Position numbers and translations under genes: made by a program. The notes beneath the pieces were generated by a model. The model did no database searches and had not been told where the DNA came from. It worked only from the letters and a program-made list of their open reading frames with translations. A DNA stretch of 64,000 nucleotides from Eledone cirrhosa (taxonomy: Eukaryota > Mollusca > Cephalopoda > Octopoda > Eledonidae): contig OZ024744.1 of the NCBI GenBank assembly GCA_964016885.1, positions 27,848,108 through 27,912,107 on the forward strand, given 5' to 3'. This document shows positions 11,167 through 22,720 of this stretch, piece by piece (the stretch's first letter is position 1; every line of letters starts with the position of its first letter).

Positions 11167-14100
11167 ATAGTCATTGTTGTTGTTGTTGTTGTTGTTGTCG
11201 CTGTTATCACTGTTATTGTCACTGTTGTTGTTGTTGTCGCTTCTATAACTGTTATTGTCACTATTGCTGTTGTTGTTGTCGCTGTTATCACTCTTATTGT
11301 CATTTTGTTGTCGCTGTTATCACTGTTATTGTCACTGTTGTTGATCTCGCTATTATAACTGTTATTCTCACTGTTGTTGTTCTGGCTGTTATCACTGGTA
11401 TTGACACTGTTGTTGTTTTTATTGTCGCTGTTAGAACTGTTATTGTCACTGTTGTTATTGTTGTTGTCGCTGTTATAACTGTTATTGTCACTGTTGTTGT
11501 TCTCGCTGTTATCACTGTTATTGTCATTGTTGTTGTTGTCGCTGTTATCACTGTTATTGTCATTGTTGTTGTTGTCGCTGTAATCACTGTTATTGTCACT
11601 GTTGTTGTTGTTCTCGCTGTTATCACTGTTATTGTCACTGTTGTTGTTCTTCTCGCTGTTATCACTGTTATTGTCATTGTTGTTGTTGTTGTGTTCGCTG
11701 TTATAACTGCTATTGTCATTGTTGTTGTTGTTGTTGTCGCTGTTATCACTGTTATTGTCACCGTTGTTGTTGTCGCTGGTATAACTGTTATTGTCACTGT
11801 TGTTTTTGTTGTTGTCGCTGTTATCACTGTTATTGTCACTGTTGTTGTTGTCGCTGTTATAACTGTTATTGTCACTGTTGTTGTTGTTGTCACTGTTATC
11901 ACTGTTATTGTCACTGTTGTTGTTGTTCCCGCTGTTATCACTTATTGTCATTGTTGTTGTTGTCGCTGTTATCACTGTTATTGTCACTGTTGCTGTTGTT
12001 GTCGCTGTTATCTCTGTTATTGTCATTGTTGTTGTCGCTGTTATAACTGTTATTGTCATTGTTGTTGTTGTTGTTGTTGCTGTTATAACTGTTACTGTCA
12101 TTGTTGTTGTTGTTGTCGCTGGTATCACTGTTATTTTCATTGTTGTTGTCGCTGTTATCACTGTTATTGTCACTGTTGTTGTTGTTGTTGTTGTTGTCAC
12201 TGTTATAAATGTTATTGTCACTGTTGTCGTTGTTGTCGCTGTTATCACTGTTATTGTCACTGTTGTTGTTGTTGTTGTCGCTGTCATAGCTGTTCTTTTC
12301 ACAGTTGTTGTTGTTGTTCTCGCTGTTATCACTGTTATTGTCACTGTTGTTGTCGCTGTTATCACTGTTATTGTCAGTGTTGTTATTGTTGTTGTTGCTG
12401 TTATTACTGTTATTGTCACTGTTGTAGTTGTTGTCGCTGTTATAACTGTTATTGTCACTGTTGTTGTTGTTGCTGTCGCTCTTATCACTGTTATTGTCAT
12501 TGTTGTTGTTGTGGCTGTTATCACTGTTATTGTCACTGTTGTTGTCGCTGTTATCACTGTTATTTTCATTGTTGTTGTTGTTGTTCTCTCTGTTATCACT
12601 GTTATTGTCACTGTTATTGTCACTGTTGTTGTTGTTCTCGCTGTTATAACTGTTATTGTGACTGTTGTTGTTGTCGCTGTTATAACTGTCATTGTCATTG
12701 TTGTTGGTGGTGTCGCTGTTATCACTGTTATTAACACTGTTTTTGTTGTTGTTCTCGCTGTTACCACTGTTATTTCACTGTTGTTGTTTTTGTCGCTGTT
12801 ATCACTGTTATTGTCACTGTTTTTGTTGTTGTCGCTATTATCACTGTTATTGTCACTGTTGTTTTTGTTGTTGTCGCTATTATCACTGTTATTTTCATTG
12901 TTTTTGTTGTCGTTCTCGCATTTATCACTGTTATTGTCAGTGTTGTTGTTGTTGTTCTCGCTGTTATCACTGTTGTCGTCACTGTTGTTGTTGTTCTCTC
13001 TGTTATCACTGTTATTGTCACTGTTGTTGTTCTTCTCGCTGTTATCAATGTTATTGTCATTGTTGCTGTTGTTGTGTTCGCTGTTATAACTGTTATTGTA
13101 ACTGTTGTTTTTGTTGTTGTCGCTGTTTTTCACTGTTATTGTCACTGTTGTTGTTCTGGCTGTTATCACTGGTATTGACACTGTTGTTGTTTTTATTGTC
13201 GCTGTTAGAACTGTTATTGTCACTGTTGTTATTGTTGTTGTCGCTGTTATAACTGTTATTGTCACTGTTGTTGTTGATGTTCTCGCTGTTATCACTGTTA
13301 TTGTCATTGTTGTTGTTGTCGCTGTTATCACTGTTATTGTCATTGTTGTTGTTGTCGCTGTTATCACTGTTATTGTCACTATTGCTGTTGTTGTTGTCGC
13401 TGTTATCACTCTTATTGTCATTTTGTTGTCGCTGTTATCACTGTTATTGTCACTGTTGTTGATCTCGCTGTTATAACTGTTATTCTCACTGTTGTTGTTC
13501 TGGCTGTTATCACTGGTATTGACACTGTTGTTGTTTTTATTGTCGCTGTTAGAACTGTTATTGTCACTGTTGTTATTGTTGTTGTCGCTGTTATAACTGT
13601 TATTGTCACTGTTGTTGTTGTTCTCGCTGTTATCACTGTTATTGTCATTGTTGTTGTTGTCGCTGTTATCACTGTTATTGTCATTGTTGTTGTTGTTGTC
13701 GCTGTTATCACTGTTATTAACACTGTTGTTGTTGTTGTTCTCGCTGTTATCACTGTTATTGTCACTGTTGTTGTTGTTGTCGCTGTTATAACTGTTATTG
13801 TCACTTTTGTTGTTGCTGTTGTCGCTGTCATAACTCTTATTGTCACTGTTGTTGTTGTCGTTGTTATCACTGTTATTGTCATTGTCGTTGTTGTCGCTTT
13901 TATAACTGTTATTGTCATTATTGTTGTTGTTGTTGTCGCTGTTATAACTGTTATTGTCACTGTTGTTGTTGTTGCTGTCGGTGTTATAACTGTTATTGTC
14001 ACTGTTGTTATTGTTGTTGTCGCTGTTATAACTGTTATTGTCACTGTTGTTGTTGTTGTTGTTCTCGCTGTTATCACTGTTATTGTCATTGTTGTTGTTG

Positions 14101-14435
14101 TCGCTGTTATCACTGTTATTGCCACTGTTGTTGTTGTTCTCGCTGTTATCACTGTTATCACTGTTATTGTCATTGTTGTTGTTGTTGTGTTCGCTGTTAT
14201 AACTGTTATTGTCATTGTTGTTCTTGTTGTTGTCGCTGTTATCACTGTTATTGTCACTGTTGTTGTCGCTGGTATAACTGTTATTGTCACTGTTGTTTTT
14301 GTTGTTGTCGCTGTTATCACTGTTATTGTCACTGTTGTTGTTGTCGCTGTTATAACTGTTATTGTCACTGTTGTTGTTGTTGTCACTGTTATCACTGTTA
14401 TTGTCACTGTTGTTGTTCTCGCTGTTATCACTGTT

Positions 14436-15234
14436 ATTGTCATTGTTGTTGTTGTCGCTGTTATCACTGTTATTGTCACTGTTGCTGTTGTTGTCGCTGT
14501 TATCTCTGTTATTGTCATTTTTGTTGTCGCTGTTATAACTGTTATTTTCATTGTTGTTGTTGTTGTTGCTGTTATAACTGTTACTGTCATTGTTGTTGTT
14601 GTTGTTGTTGTCGCTGTAGTCACTGTTATTTTCATTGTTGTTGTTGTTGTCGCTGTTATCACTGTTATTGTCACTGTTGTTGTTGTTGTTGTTGTCGATT
14701 TTATCACTGTTATTGTCACTGTTGTTGTTGTTGTTGTCGCTGTCATAACTATTCTTTTCACTGTTGTTGTTGTTGTTGTTGTTGTTGTTGTCGCTGTTAT
14801 AACTGTTATTGTCATCGTTGTTGTCGCTGTTATAACTCTTATTGTCACTGTTGTTGTTGTTGTCGCTGTTATCACTGTTATTGTCACAGTTGTTGTTGTC
14901 GCTGTTGTCATTGTTATTGTCATTGTCGTTGTTGTCGCTTTTATAACTGTTATTTTCATTGTAGTTGTTGTTGTCGCTGTTATAACTGTTATTGTCGCTG
15001 TTGTTGTTGTTGCTGTCGGTGTTATAACTGTTATTAGTTACTGTTGTTGTTGTTCTTCTCGCTGTTACCACTGTTATTGTCAATGTTGTTGTTGTCGCTG
15101 TTATAACTGTTATTGTCACTGTTGTTGTTGTTGTTGTCGCTGTTATAACTCTTATTGTCACCGTTGTTGTTGTTGTTGTTGTCGTTGTTATCACTGTTAT
15201 TGTCATTATTGTTATTGTTGCTGTTATCACTGTT
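14436..15234 (+). repeat. ~0.8 kb tandem duplication in HOR copy 2, first member
   Basis: Equivalent of 9,575-10,373 shifted by 4,861 bp. The internal duplication therefore predates duplication of the full 4,861-bp HOR. Confidence 0.82.
14762..14791 (+). repeat. Second 10-triplet TGT run
   Basis: Exact counterpart of 9,901-9,930 in the second 4,861-bp HOR copy. That a slippage-prone run has the same length in both copies supports a very recent duplication or an assembly copy. Confidence 0.88.
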
Positions 15235-16027
15235 ATTGTCATTGTTGTTGTTGTCGCTGTTATCACTGTTATTGTCACTGTTGCTGTTGTTGTCGCTGTT
15301 ATCTCTGTTATTGTCATTTTTGTTGTCGCTGTTATAACTGTTATTTTCATTGTTGTTGTTGTTGTTGATGTTATAACTGTTACTGTCATTGTTGTTGTTG
15401 TTGTTGTCGCTGTAGTCACTGTTATTTTCATTGTTGTTGTTGTTGTCGCTGTTATCACTGTTATTGTCACTGTTGTTGTTGTTGTTGTTGTCGATTTTAT
15501 CACTGTTATTGTCACTGTTGTTGTTGTTGTTGTCGCTGTCATAACTGTTCTTTTCACTGTTGTTGTTGTTGTTGTTGTTGTTGTCGCTGTTATAACTGTT
15601 ATTGTCATCGTTGTTGTCGCTGTTATAACTCTTATTGTCACTGTTGTTGTTGTTGTCGCTGTTATCACTGTTATTGTCACAGTTGTTGTTGTCGCTGTTG
15701 TCATTGTTATTGTCATTGTCGTTGTTGTCGCTTTTATAACTGTTATTTTCATTGTAGTTGTTGTTGTCGCTGTTATAACTGTTATTGTCGCTGTTGTTGT
15801 TGTTGCTGTCGGTGTTATAACTGTTATTAGTTACTGTTGTTGTTGTTCTTCTCGCTGTTACCACTGTTATTGTCAATGTTGTTGTTGTCGCTGTTATAAC
15901 TGTTATTGTCACTGTTGTTGTTGTTGTTGTCGCTGTTATAACTCTTATTGTCACCGTTGTTGTTGTTGTTGTTGTCGTTGTTATCACTGTTATTGTCATT
16001 ATTGTTATTGTTGCTGTTATCACTGTT
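15235..16027 (+). repeat. ~0.8 kb tandem duplication in HOR copy 2, second member
   Basis: Equivalent of 10,374-11,166 shifted by 4,861 bp, with the same TATTAGTTAC slip at about 15,825. Confidence 0.82.
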
Positions 16028-17568
16028 ATAGTCATTGTTGTTGTTGTTGTTGTTGTTGTCGCTGTTATCACTGTTATTGTCACTGTTGTTGTTGTTGTCG
16101 CTTCTATAACTGTTATTGTCACTATTGCTGTTGTTGTTGTCGCTGTTATCACTCTTATTGTCATTTTGTTGTCGCTGTTATCACTGTTATTGTCACTGTT
16201 GTTGATCTCGCTATTATAACTGTTATTCTCACTGTTGTTGTTCTGGCTGTTATCACTGGTATTGACACTGTTGTTGTTTTTATTGTCGCTGTTAGAACTG
16301 TTATTGTCACTGTTGTTATTGTTGTTGTCGCTGTTATAACTGTTATTGTCACTGTTGTTGTTCTCGCTGTTATCACTGTTATTGTCATTGTTGTTGTTGT
16401 CGCTGTTATCACTGTTATTGTCATTGTTGTTGTTGTCGCTGTAATCACTGTTATTGTCACTGTTGTTGTTGTTCTCGCTGTTATCACTGTTATTGTCACT
16501 GTTGTTGTTCTTCTCGCTGTTATCACTGTTATTGTCATTGTTGTTGTTGTTGTGTTCGCTGTTATAACTGCTATTGTCATTGTTGTTGTTGTTGTTGTCG
16601 CTGTTATCACTGTTATTGTCACCGTTGTTGTTGTCGCTGGTATAACTGTTATTGTCACTGTTGTTTTTGTTGTTGTCGCTGTTATCACTGTTATTGTCAC
16701 TGTTGTTGTTGTCGCTGTTATAACTGTTATTGTCACTGTTGTTGTTGTTGTCACTGTTATCACTGTTATTGTCACTGTTGTTGTTGTTCCCGCTGTTATC
16801 ACTTATTGTCATTGTTGTTGTTGTCGCTGTTATCACTGTTATTGTCACTGTTGCTGTTGTTGTCGCTGTTATCTCTGTTATTGTCATTGTTGTTGTCGCT
16901 GTTATAACTGTTATTGTCATTGTTGTTGTTGTTGTTGTTGCTGTTATAACTGTTACTGTCATTGTTGTTGTTGTTGTCGCTGGTATCACTGTTATTTTCA
17001 TTGTTGTTGTCGCTGTTATCACTGTTATTGTCACTGTTGTTGTTGTTGTTGTTGTTGTCACTGTTATAAATGTTATTGTCACTGTTGTCGTTGTTGTCGC
17101 TGTTATCACTGTTATTGTCACTGTTGTTGTTGTTGTTGTCGCTGTCATAGCTGTTCTTTTCACAGTTGTTGTTGTTGTTCTCGCTGTTATCACTGTTATT
17201 GTCACTGTTGTTGTCGCTGTTATCACTGTTATTGTCAGTGTTGTTATTGTTGTTGTTGCTGTTATTACTGTTATTGTCACTGTTGTAGTTGTTGTCGCTG
17301 TTATAACTGTTATTGTCACTGTTGTTGTTGTTGCTGTCGCTCTTATCACTGTTATTGTCATTGTTGTTGTTGTGGCTGTTATCACTGTTATTGTCACTGT
17401 TGTTGTCGCTGTTATCACTGTTATTTTCATTGTTGTTGTTGTTGTTCTCTCTGTTATCACTGTTATTGTCACTGTTATTGTCACTGTTGTTGTTGTTCTC
17501 GCTGTTATAACTGTTATTGTGACTGTTGTTGTTGTCGCTGTTATAACTGTCATTGTCATTGTTGTTGG

Positions 17569-20500
17569 TGGTGTCGCTGTTATCACTGTTATTAACACTG
17601 TTTTTGTTGTTGTTCTCGCTGTTACCACTGTTATTTCACTGTTGTTGTTTTTGTCGCTGTTATCACTGTTATTGTCACTGTTTTTGTTGTTGTCGCTATT
17701 ATCACTGTTATTGTCACTGTTGTTTTTGTTGTTGTCGCTATTATCACTGTTATTTTCATTGTTTTTGTTGTCGTTCTCGCATTTATCACTGTTATTGTCA
17801 GTGTTGTTGTTGTTGTTCTCGCTGTTATCACTGTTGTCGTCACTGTTGTTGTTGTTCTCTCTGTTATCACTGTTATTGTCACTGTTGTTGTTCTTCTCGC
17901 TGTTATCAATGTTATTGTCATTGTTGCTGTTGTTGTGTTCGCTGTTATAACTGTTATTGTAACTGTTGTTTTTGTTGTTGTCGCTGTTTTTCACTGTTAT
18001 TGTCACTGTTGTTGTTCTGGCTGTTATCACTGGTATTGACACTGTTGTTGTTTTTATTGTCGCTGTTAGAACTGTTATTGTCACTGTTGTTATTGTTGTT
18101 GTCGCTGTTATAACTGTTATTGTCACTGTTGTTGTTGATGTTCTCGCTGTTATCACTGTTATTGTCATTGTTGTTGTTGTCGCTGTTATCACTGTTATTG
18201 TCATTGTTGTTGTTGTCGCTGTTATCACTGTTATTGTCACTGTTGTTGTTGTTCTCGCTGTTATCACTGTTATTGTCACTGTTCTTCTCGCTGTTATCAC
18301 TGTTATTGTCATTGTTGTTGCTGTTGTGTTCGCTGTTATAACTGTTATTGTCATTGTTGTTGTTGTTGTTGTTGTTGTTGTCGCTGTTATCACTGTTATT
18401 GTCACTGTTGTTGTTGTCGCTGGTATAACTGTTATTGTCACTGTTGTTTTTGTTGTTGTCGCTGTTATCACTGTTATTGTCACTGTTGTTGTTGTCGCTG
18501 CTATAACTGTTATTATCACTGTTGTTGTTGTTGTCACTGTTATCACTGTTATTGTCACTGTTGTTGTTGTTCTCGCTGTTATCACTGTTATTGTCATTGT
18601 TGTTGTTGTCGCTGTTATCACTGTTATTGTCACTGTTGCTGTTGTTGTCGCTGTTATCTCTGTTATTGTCATTGTTGTTGTCGCTGTTATAACTGTTATT
18701 GTCATTGTTGTTGTTGTTGTTGTTGCTGTTATAACTGTTACTGTCACTGTTGTTGTTGTTGTCCCTGTTATCACTGCTATTTTCATTGTTGTTGTTGTCG
18801 CTGTTATCACTGTTATTGTCACTGTTGTTGTTGTCGCTGTTATCACTGTTATTGTCGCTGTTATCACTGTTATTGTCACTGTTGTTATTGTTGTTGTTGC
18901 TGTTATCACTGTTATTGTCACTGTTGTAGTTGTCGCTGTTATAACTGTTATTGTCACTGTTGTTGTTCTTGCTGTCGCTGTTATCACTGTTATTGTCATT
19001 GTTGTTGTTGTTGTGGCTGTTATCACTGTTATTGTCACTGTTGTTGTCGCTGTTATCACTGTTATTTTCATTGTTGTTGTTGTTGTTCTCTCTGTTATCA
19101 CTGTTATTGTCACTGTTATTGTCACTATGTTGTTGTTCTCGCTGTTATAACTGTTATTGTGTCTGTTGTTGTTGTCGCTGTTATAACTGTTATTGTCATT
19201 GTTGTTGTTGTTGTCGCTGTTATCACTGTTATTAACATTGTTGTTGTTGTTGTTCTCGCTGTTATCACTGTTATTGTCACTTTGTTGTTGTTGTCGCTGT
19301 TATAACTGTTATTGTCACTGTTGTTGTTGTCGCTGTTATCACTGTTATTGTCACTGTTGTTGTTGTCGCTGTTATCACTGTTATTGTCACTGTTGCTGTT
19401 GTTGCTGTCGCTGTTATCACTGTTATTGTCATTGTTGCTCTTGTACTCGCTGTTATCACTGTTATTGTTGTTGTTGTTGTGGCTGTTATCACTGTTATTG
19501 TCACTGTTGTTGTCGCTGTTATCACTGTTATTTTCATTGTTGTTGTTGTTGTTCTCTCTGTTATCACTGTTATTGTCACTGTTATTTTCACTGTTGTTGT
19601 TGTTCTCGCTGTTATAACTGTTATTGTGACTGTTGTTGTTGTCGCTGTTATCACTGTTATTAAACTGTTGTTGTTGTTCTCGCTGTTATCACTGTTATTG
19701 TCACTGTTGTTGTTGTTGTTGTCGCTGTTATAACTGTTATTGTCACTTTTGTTGTTGCTGTTGTCGCTGTCATAACTCTTATTGTCACTGTTGTTGTTGT
19801 CGTTGTTATCACTGTTATTGTCATTGTCGTTGTTGTCGCTTTTATAACTGTTATTGTCATTATTGTTGTTGTTGTTGTCGCTGTTATAACTGTTATTGTC
19901 ACTGTTGTTGTTGTTGCTGTCGGTGTTATAACTGTTATTGTCACTGTTGTTATTGTTGTTGTCGCTGTTATAACTGTTATTGTCACTGTTGTTGTTGTTG
20001 TTGTTCTCGCTGTTATCACTGTTATTGTCATTGTTGTTGTTGTCGCTGTTATCACTGTTATTGCCACTGTTGTTGTTGTTCTCGCTGTTATCACTGTTAT
20101 CACTGTTATTGTCATTGTTGTTGTTGTTGTGTTCGCTGTTATAACTGTTATTGTCATTGTTGTTCTTGTTGTTGTCGCTGTTATCACTGTTATTGTCACT
20201 GTTGTTGTCGCTGGTATAACTGTTATTGTCACTGTTGTTTTTGTTGTTGTCGCTGTTATCACTGTTATTGTCACTGTTGTTGTTGTCGCTGTTATAACTG
20301 TTATTGTCACTGTTGTTGTTGTTGTCACTGTTATCACTGTTATTGTCACTGTTGTTGTTCTCGCTGTTATCACTGTTATTGTCATTGTTGTTGTTGTCGC
20401 TGTTATCACTGTTATTGTCACTGTTGCTGTTGTTGTCGCTGTTATCTCTGTTATTGTCATTTTTGTTGTCGCTGTTATAACTGTTATTTTCATTGTTGTT

Positions 20501-22720
20501 GTTGTTGTTGCTGTTATAACTGTTACTGTCATTGTTGTTGTTGTTGTTGTCGCTGTAGTCACTGTTATTTTCATTGTTGTTGTTGTTGTCGCTGTTATCA
20601 CTGTTATTGTCACTGTTGTTGTTGTTGTCGATTTTATCACTGTTATTGTCACTGTTGTTGTTGTTGTTGTCGCAGTCATAACTGTTCTTTTCACTGTTGT
20701 TGTTGTTGTTGTTGTTGTTGTTGTCGCTATTATAACTGTTATTGTCATCGTTGATGTCGCTGTTATAACTCTTATTGTCACTGTTGTTGTTGTTGTCGCT
20801 GTTATCACTGTTATTGTCACAGTTGTTGTTGTCGCTGTTGTCATTGTTATTGTCATTGTCGTTGTTGTCGCTTTTATAACTGTTATTGTCATTGTAGTTG
20901 TTGTTGTCGCTGTTATAACTGTTATTGTCGCTGTTGTTGTTGTTGCTGTCGGTGTTATAACTGTTATTAGTTACTGTTGTTGTTGTTCTTCTCGCTGTTA
21001 CCACTGTTATTGTCAATGTTGTTGTTGTCGCTGTTATAACTGTTATTGTCACTGTTGTTGTTGTTGTCGCTGTTATAACTCTTATTGTCACCGTTGTTGT
21101 TGTTGTTGTTGTCGTTGTTATCACTGTTATTGTCATTATTGTTATTGTCGCTGTTATCACTGTTATTGTCATTGTTGTTGTTGTTGTTGTTGTCGCTGTT
21201 ATCACTGTTATTGTCACTGTTGTTGTTGTTGTCGCTTCTATAACTGTTATTGTCACTATTGCTGTTGTTGTTGTCGCTGTTATCACTCTTATTGTCATTT
21301 TGTTGTCGCTGTTATCACTGTTATTGTCACTGTTGTTGATCTCGCTGTTATAACTGTTATTCTCACTGTTGTTGTTCTGGCTGTTATCACTGGTATTGAC
21401 ACTGTTGTTGTTTTTATTGTCGCTGTTAGAACTGTTATTGTCACTGTTGTTATTGTTGTTGTCGCTGTTATAACTGTTATTGTCACTGTTGTTGTTGTTC
21501 TCGCTGTTATCACTGTTATTGTCATTGTTGTTGTTGTCGCTGTTATCACTGTTATTGTCATTGTTGTTGTTGTCGCTGTAATCACTGTTATTGTCACTGT
21601 TGTTGTTGTTTTCGCTGTTATCACTGTTATTGTCACTGTTGTTGTTCTTCTCGCTGTTATCACTGTTATTGTCATTGTTGTTGTTGTTGTGTTCGCTGTT
21701 ATAACTGTTATTGTCATTGTTGTTGTTGTTGTTGTCGCTGTTATCACTGTTATTGTCACCGTTGTTGTTGTCGCTGGTATAACTGTTATTGTCACTGTTG
21801 TTTTTGTTGTTGTCGCTGTTATCACTGTTATTGTCACTGTTGTTGTTGTCGCTGTTATAACTGTTATTGTCACTGTTGTTGTTGTTGTCACTGTTATCAC
21901 TGTTATTGTCACTGTTGTTGTTGTTCCCGCTGTTATCACTTATTGACATTGTTGTTGTTGTCGCTGTTATCACTGTTATTGTCACTGTTGCTGTTGTTGT
22001 CGCTGTTATATCTGTTATTGTCATTGTTGTTGTCGCTGTTATAACTGTTATTGTCATTGTTGTTGTTGTTGTTGTTGCTGTTATAACTGTTACTGTCATT
22101 GTTGTTGTTGTTGTCGCTGGTATCACTGTTATTGTCACTGTTGTTGTTGTTGTTGTTGTTGTCGCTGTTATCACTGTTATTGTCACTGTTGTTGTTGTCG
22201 TCACTGTTATAAATGTTATTGTCACTGTTGTCGTTGTTGTCGCTGTTATCACTGTTATTGTCACTGTTGTTGTTGTTGTCGCTGTCATAACTGTTCTTTT
22301 CACAGTTGTTGTTGTTGTTCTCGCTGTTATCACTGTTATTGTCCCTGTTGTTGTCGCTGTTATCACTGTTATTGTCACTGTTGTTATTGTTGTTGTTGCT
22401 GTTATTACTGTTATTGTCACTGTTGTAGTTGTTGTTGCTGTTATAACTGTTATTGTCACTGTTGTTGTTGTTGCTGTCGCTCTTATCACTGTTATTGTCA
22501 TTGTTGTTGTTGTGGCTGTTATCACTGTTATTGTCACTGTTGTTGTCGCTGTTATCACTGTTATTTTCATTGTTGTTGTTGTTGTTCTCTCTGTTATCAC
22601 TGTTATTGTCACTGTTATTGTCACTGTTATTGTCACTGTTGTTGTTGTTCTCGCTGTTATAACTGTTATTGTGACTGTTGTTGTTGTCGCTGTTATAACT
22701 GTTATTGTCATTGTTGTTGT
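17569..22720 (+). repeat. HOR interval between markers 2 and 3 (5,152 bp)
   Basis: Bounded by the marker unit TTGGTGTCGCTG followed by ATTAACACTGTTTTTG at 17,569 and 22,721. The left part (to 18,241) is still the 4,861-bp HOR. The part at about 19.7-21.3 kb resembles 8.75-8.9 and 13.6-16.2 kb. It includes the single +1 slip TATTAGTTAC near 20,967 without the internal 0.8 kb duplication. The right end (21.3-22.7 kb) repeats the segment that precedes the marker in all other copies. Confidence 0.8.

Larger units (their letters stand above)
8520..13380 (+). repeat. 4,861-bp higher-order repeat, copy 1
   Basis: The stretch is followed head-to-tail by a second copy at a constant offset of 4,861 bp. 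Every landmark tested matches at exactly that spacing, for example at 8,557/13,418, 10,173/15,034, 11,300/16,161, 12,452/17,313 and 12,770/17,631. Left of 8,520 the sequence reads CTTCTATAAC, while left of 13,381 it reads TGTTATCAC, which defines the breakpoint. The unit contains an internal ~0.8 kb tandem duplication and five small indels that are not multiples of three besides the one at its left end. Their net value (-2) agrees with 4,861 being 1 modulo 3. Confidence 0.93.
13381..18241 (+). repeat. 4,861-bp higher-order repeat, copy 2
   Basis: Second head-to-tail copy of 8,520-13,380. The lines compared by eye were identical, including rare variants such as TTATCACTTATTG, TTATTTCACTG and the 10-triplet TGT run. 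After 18,241 the sequence continues with a different unit (TGTTGTTGTTGTTCTCGC instead of ATTGCTG). Such similarity means a very recent duplication, or an assembly duplication that raw reads would have to exclude. Confidence 0.93.

Noticed and set aside
8500..18250. Transposon insertion generating the 4.86 kb duplication
   Set aside because: The duplicated unit is made entirely of satellite units. No terminal repeats, target-site duplications or transposase/reverse transcriptase sequence were found at its ends.
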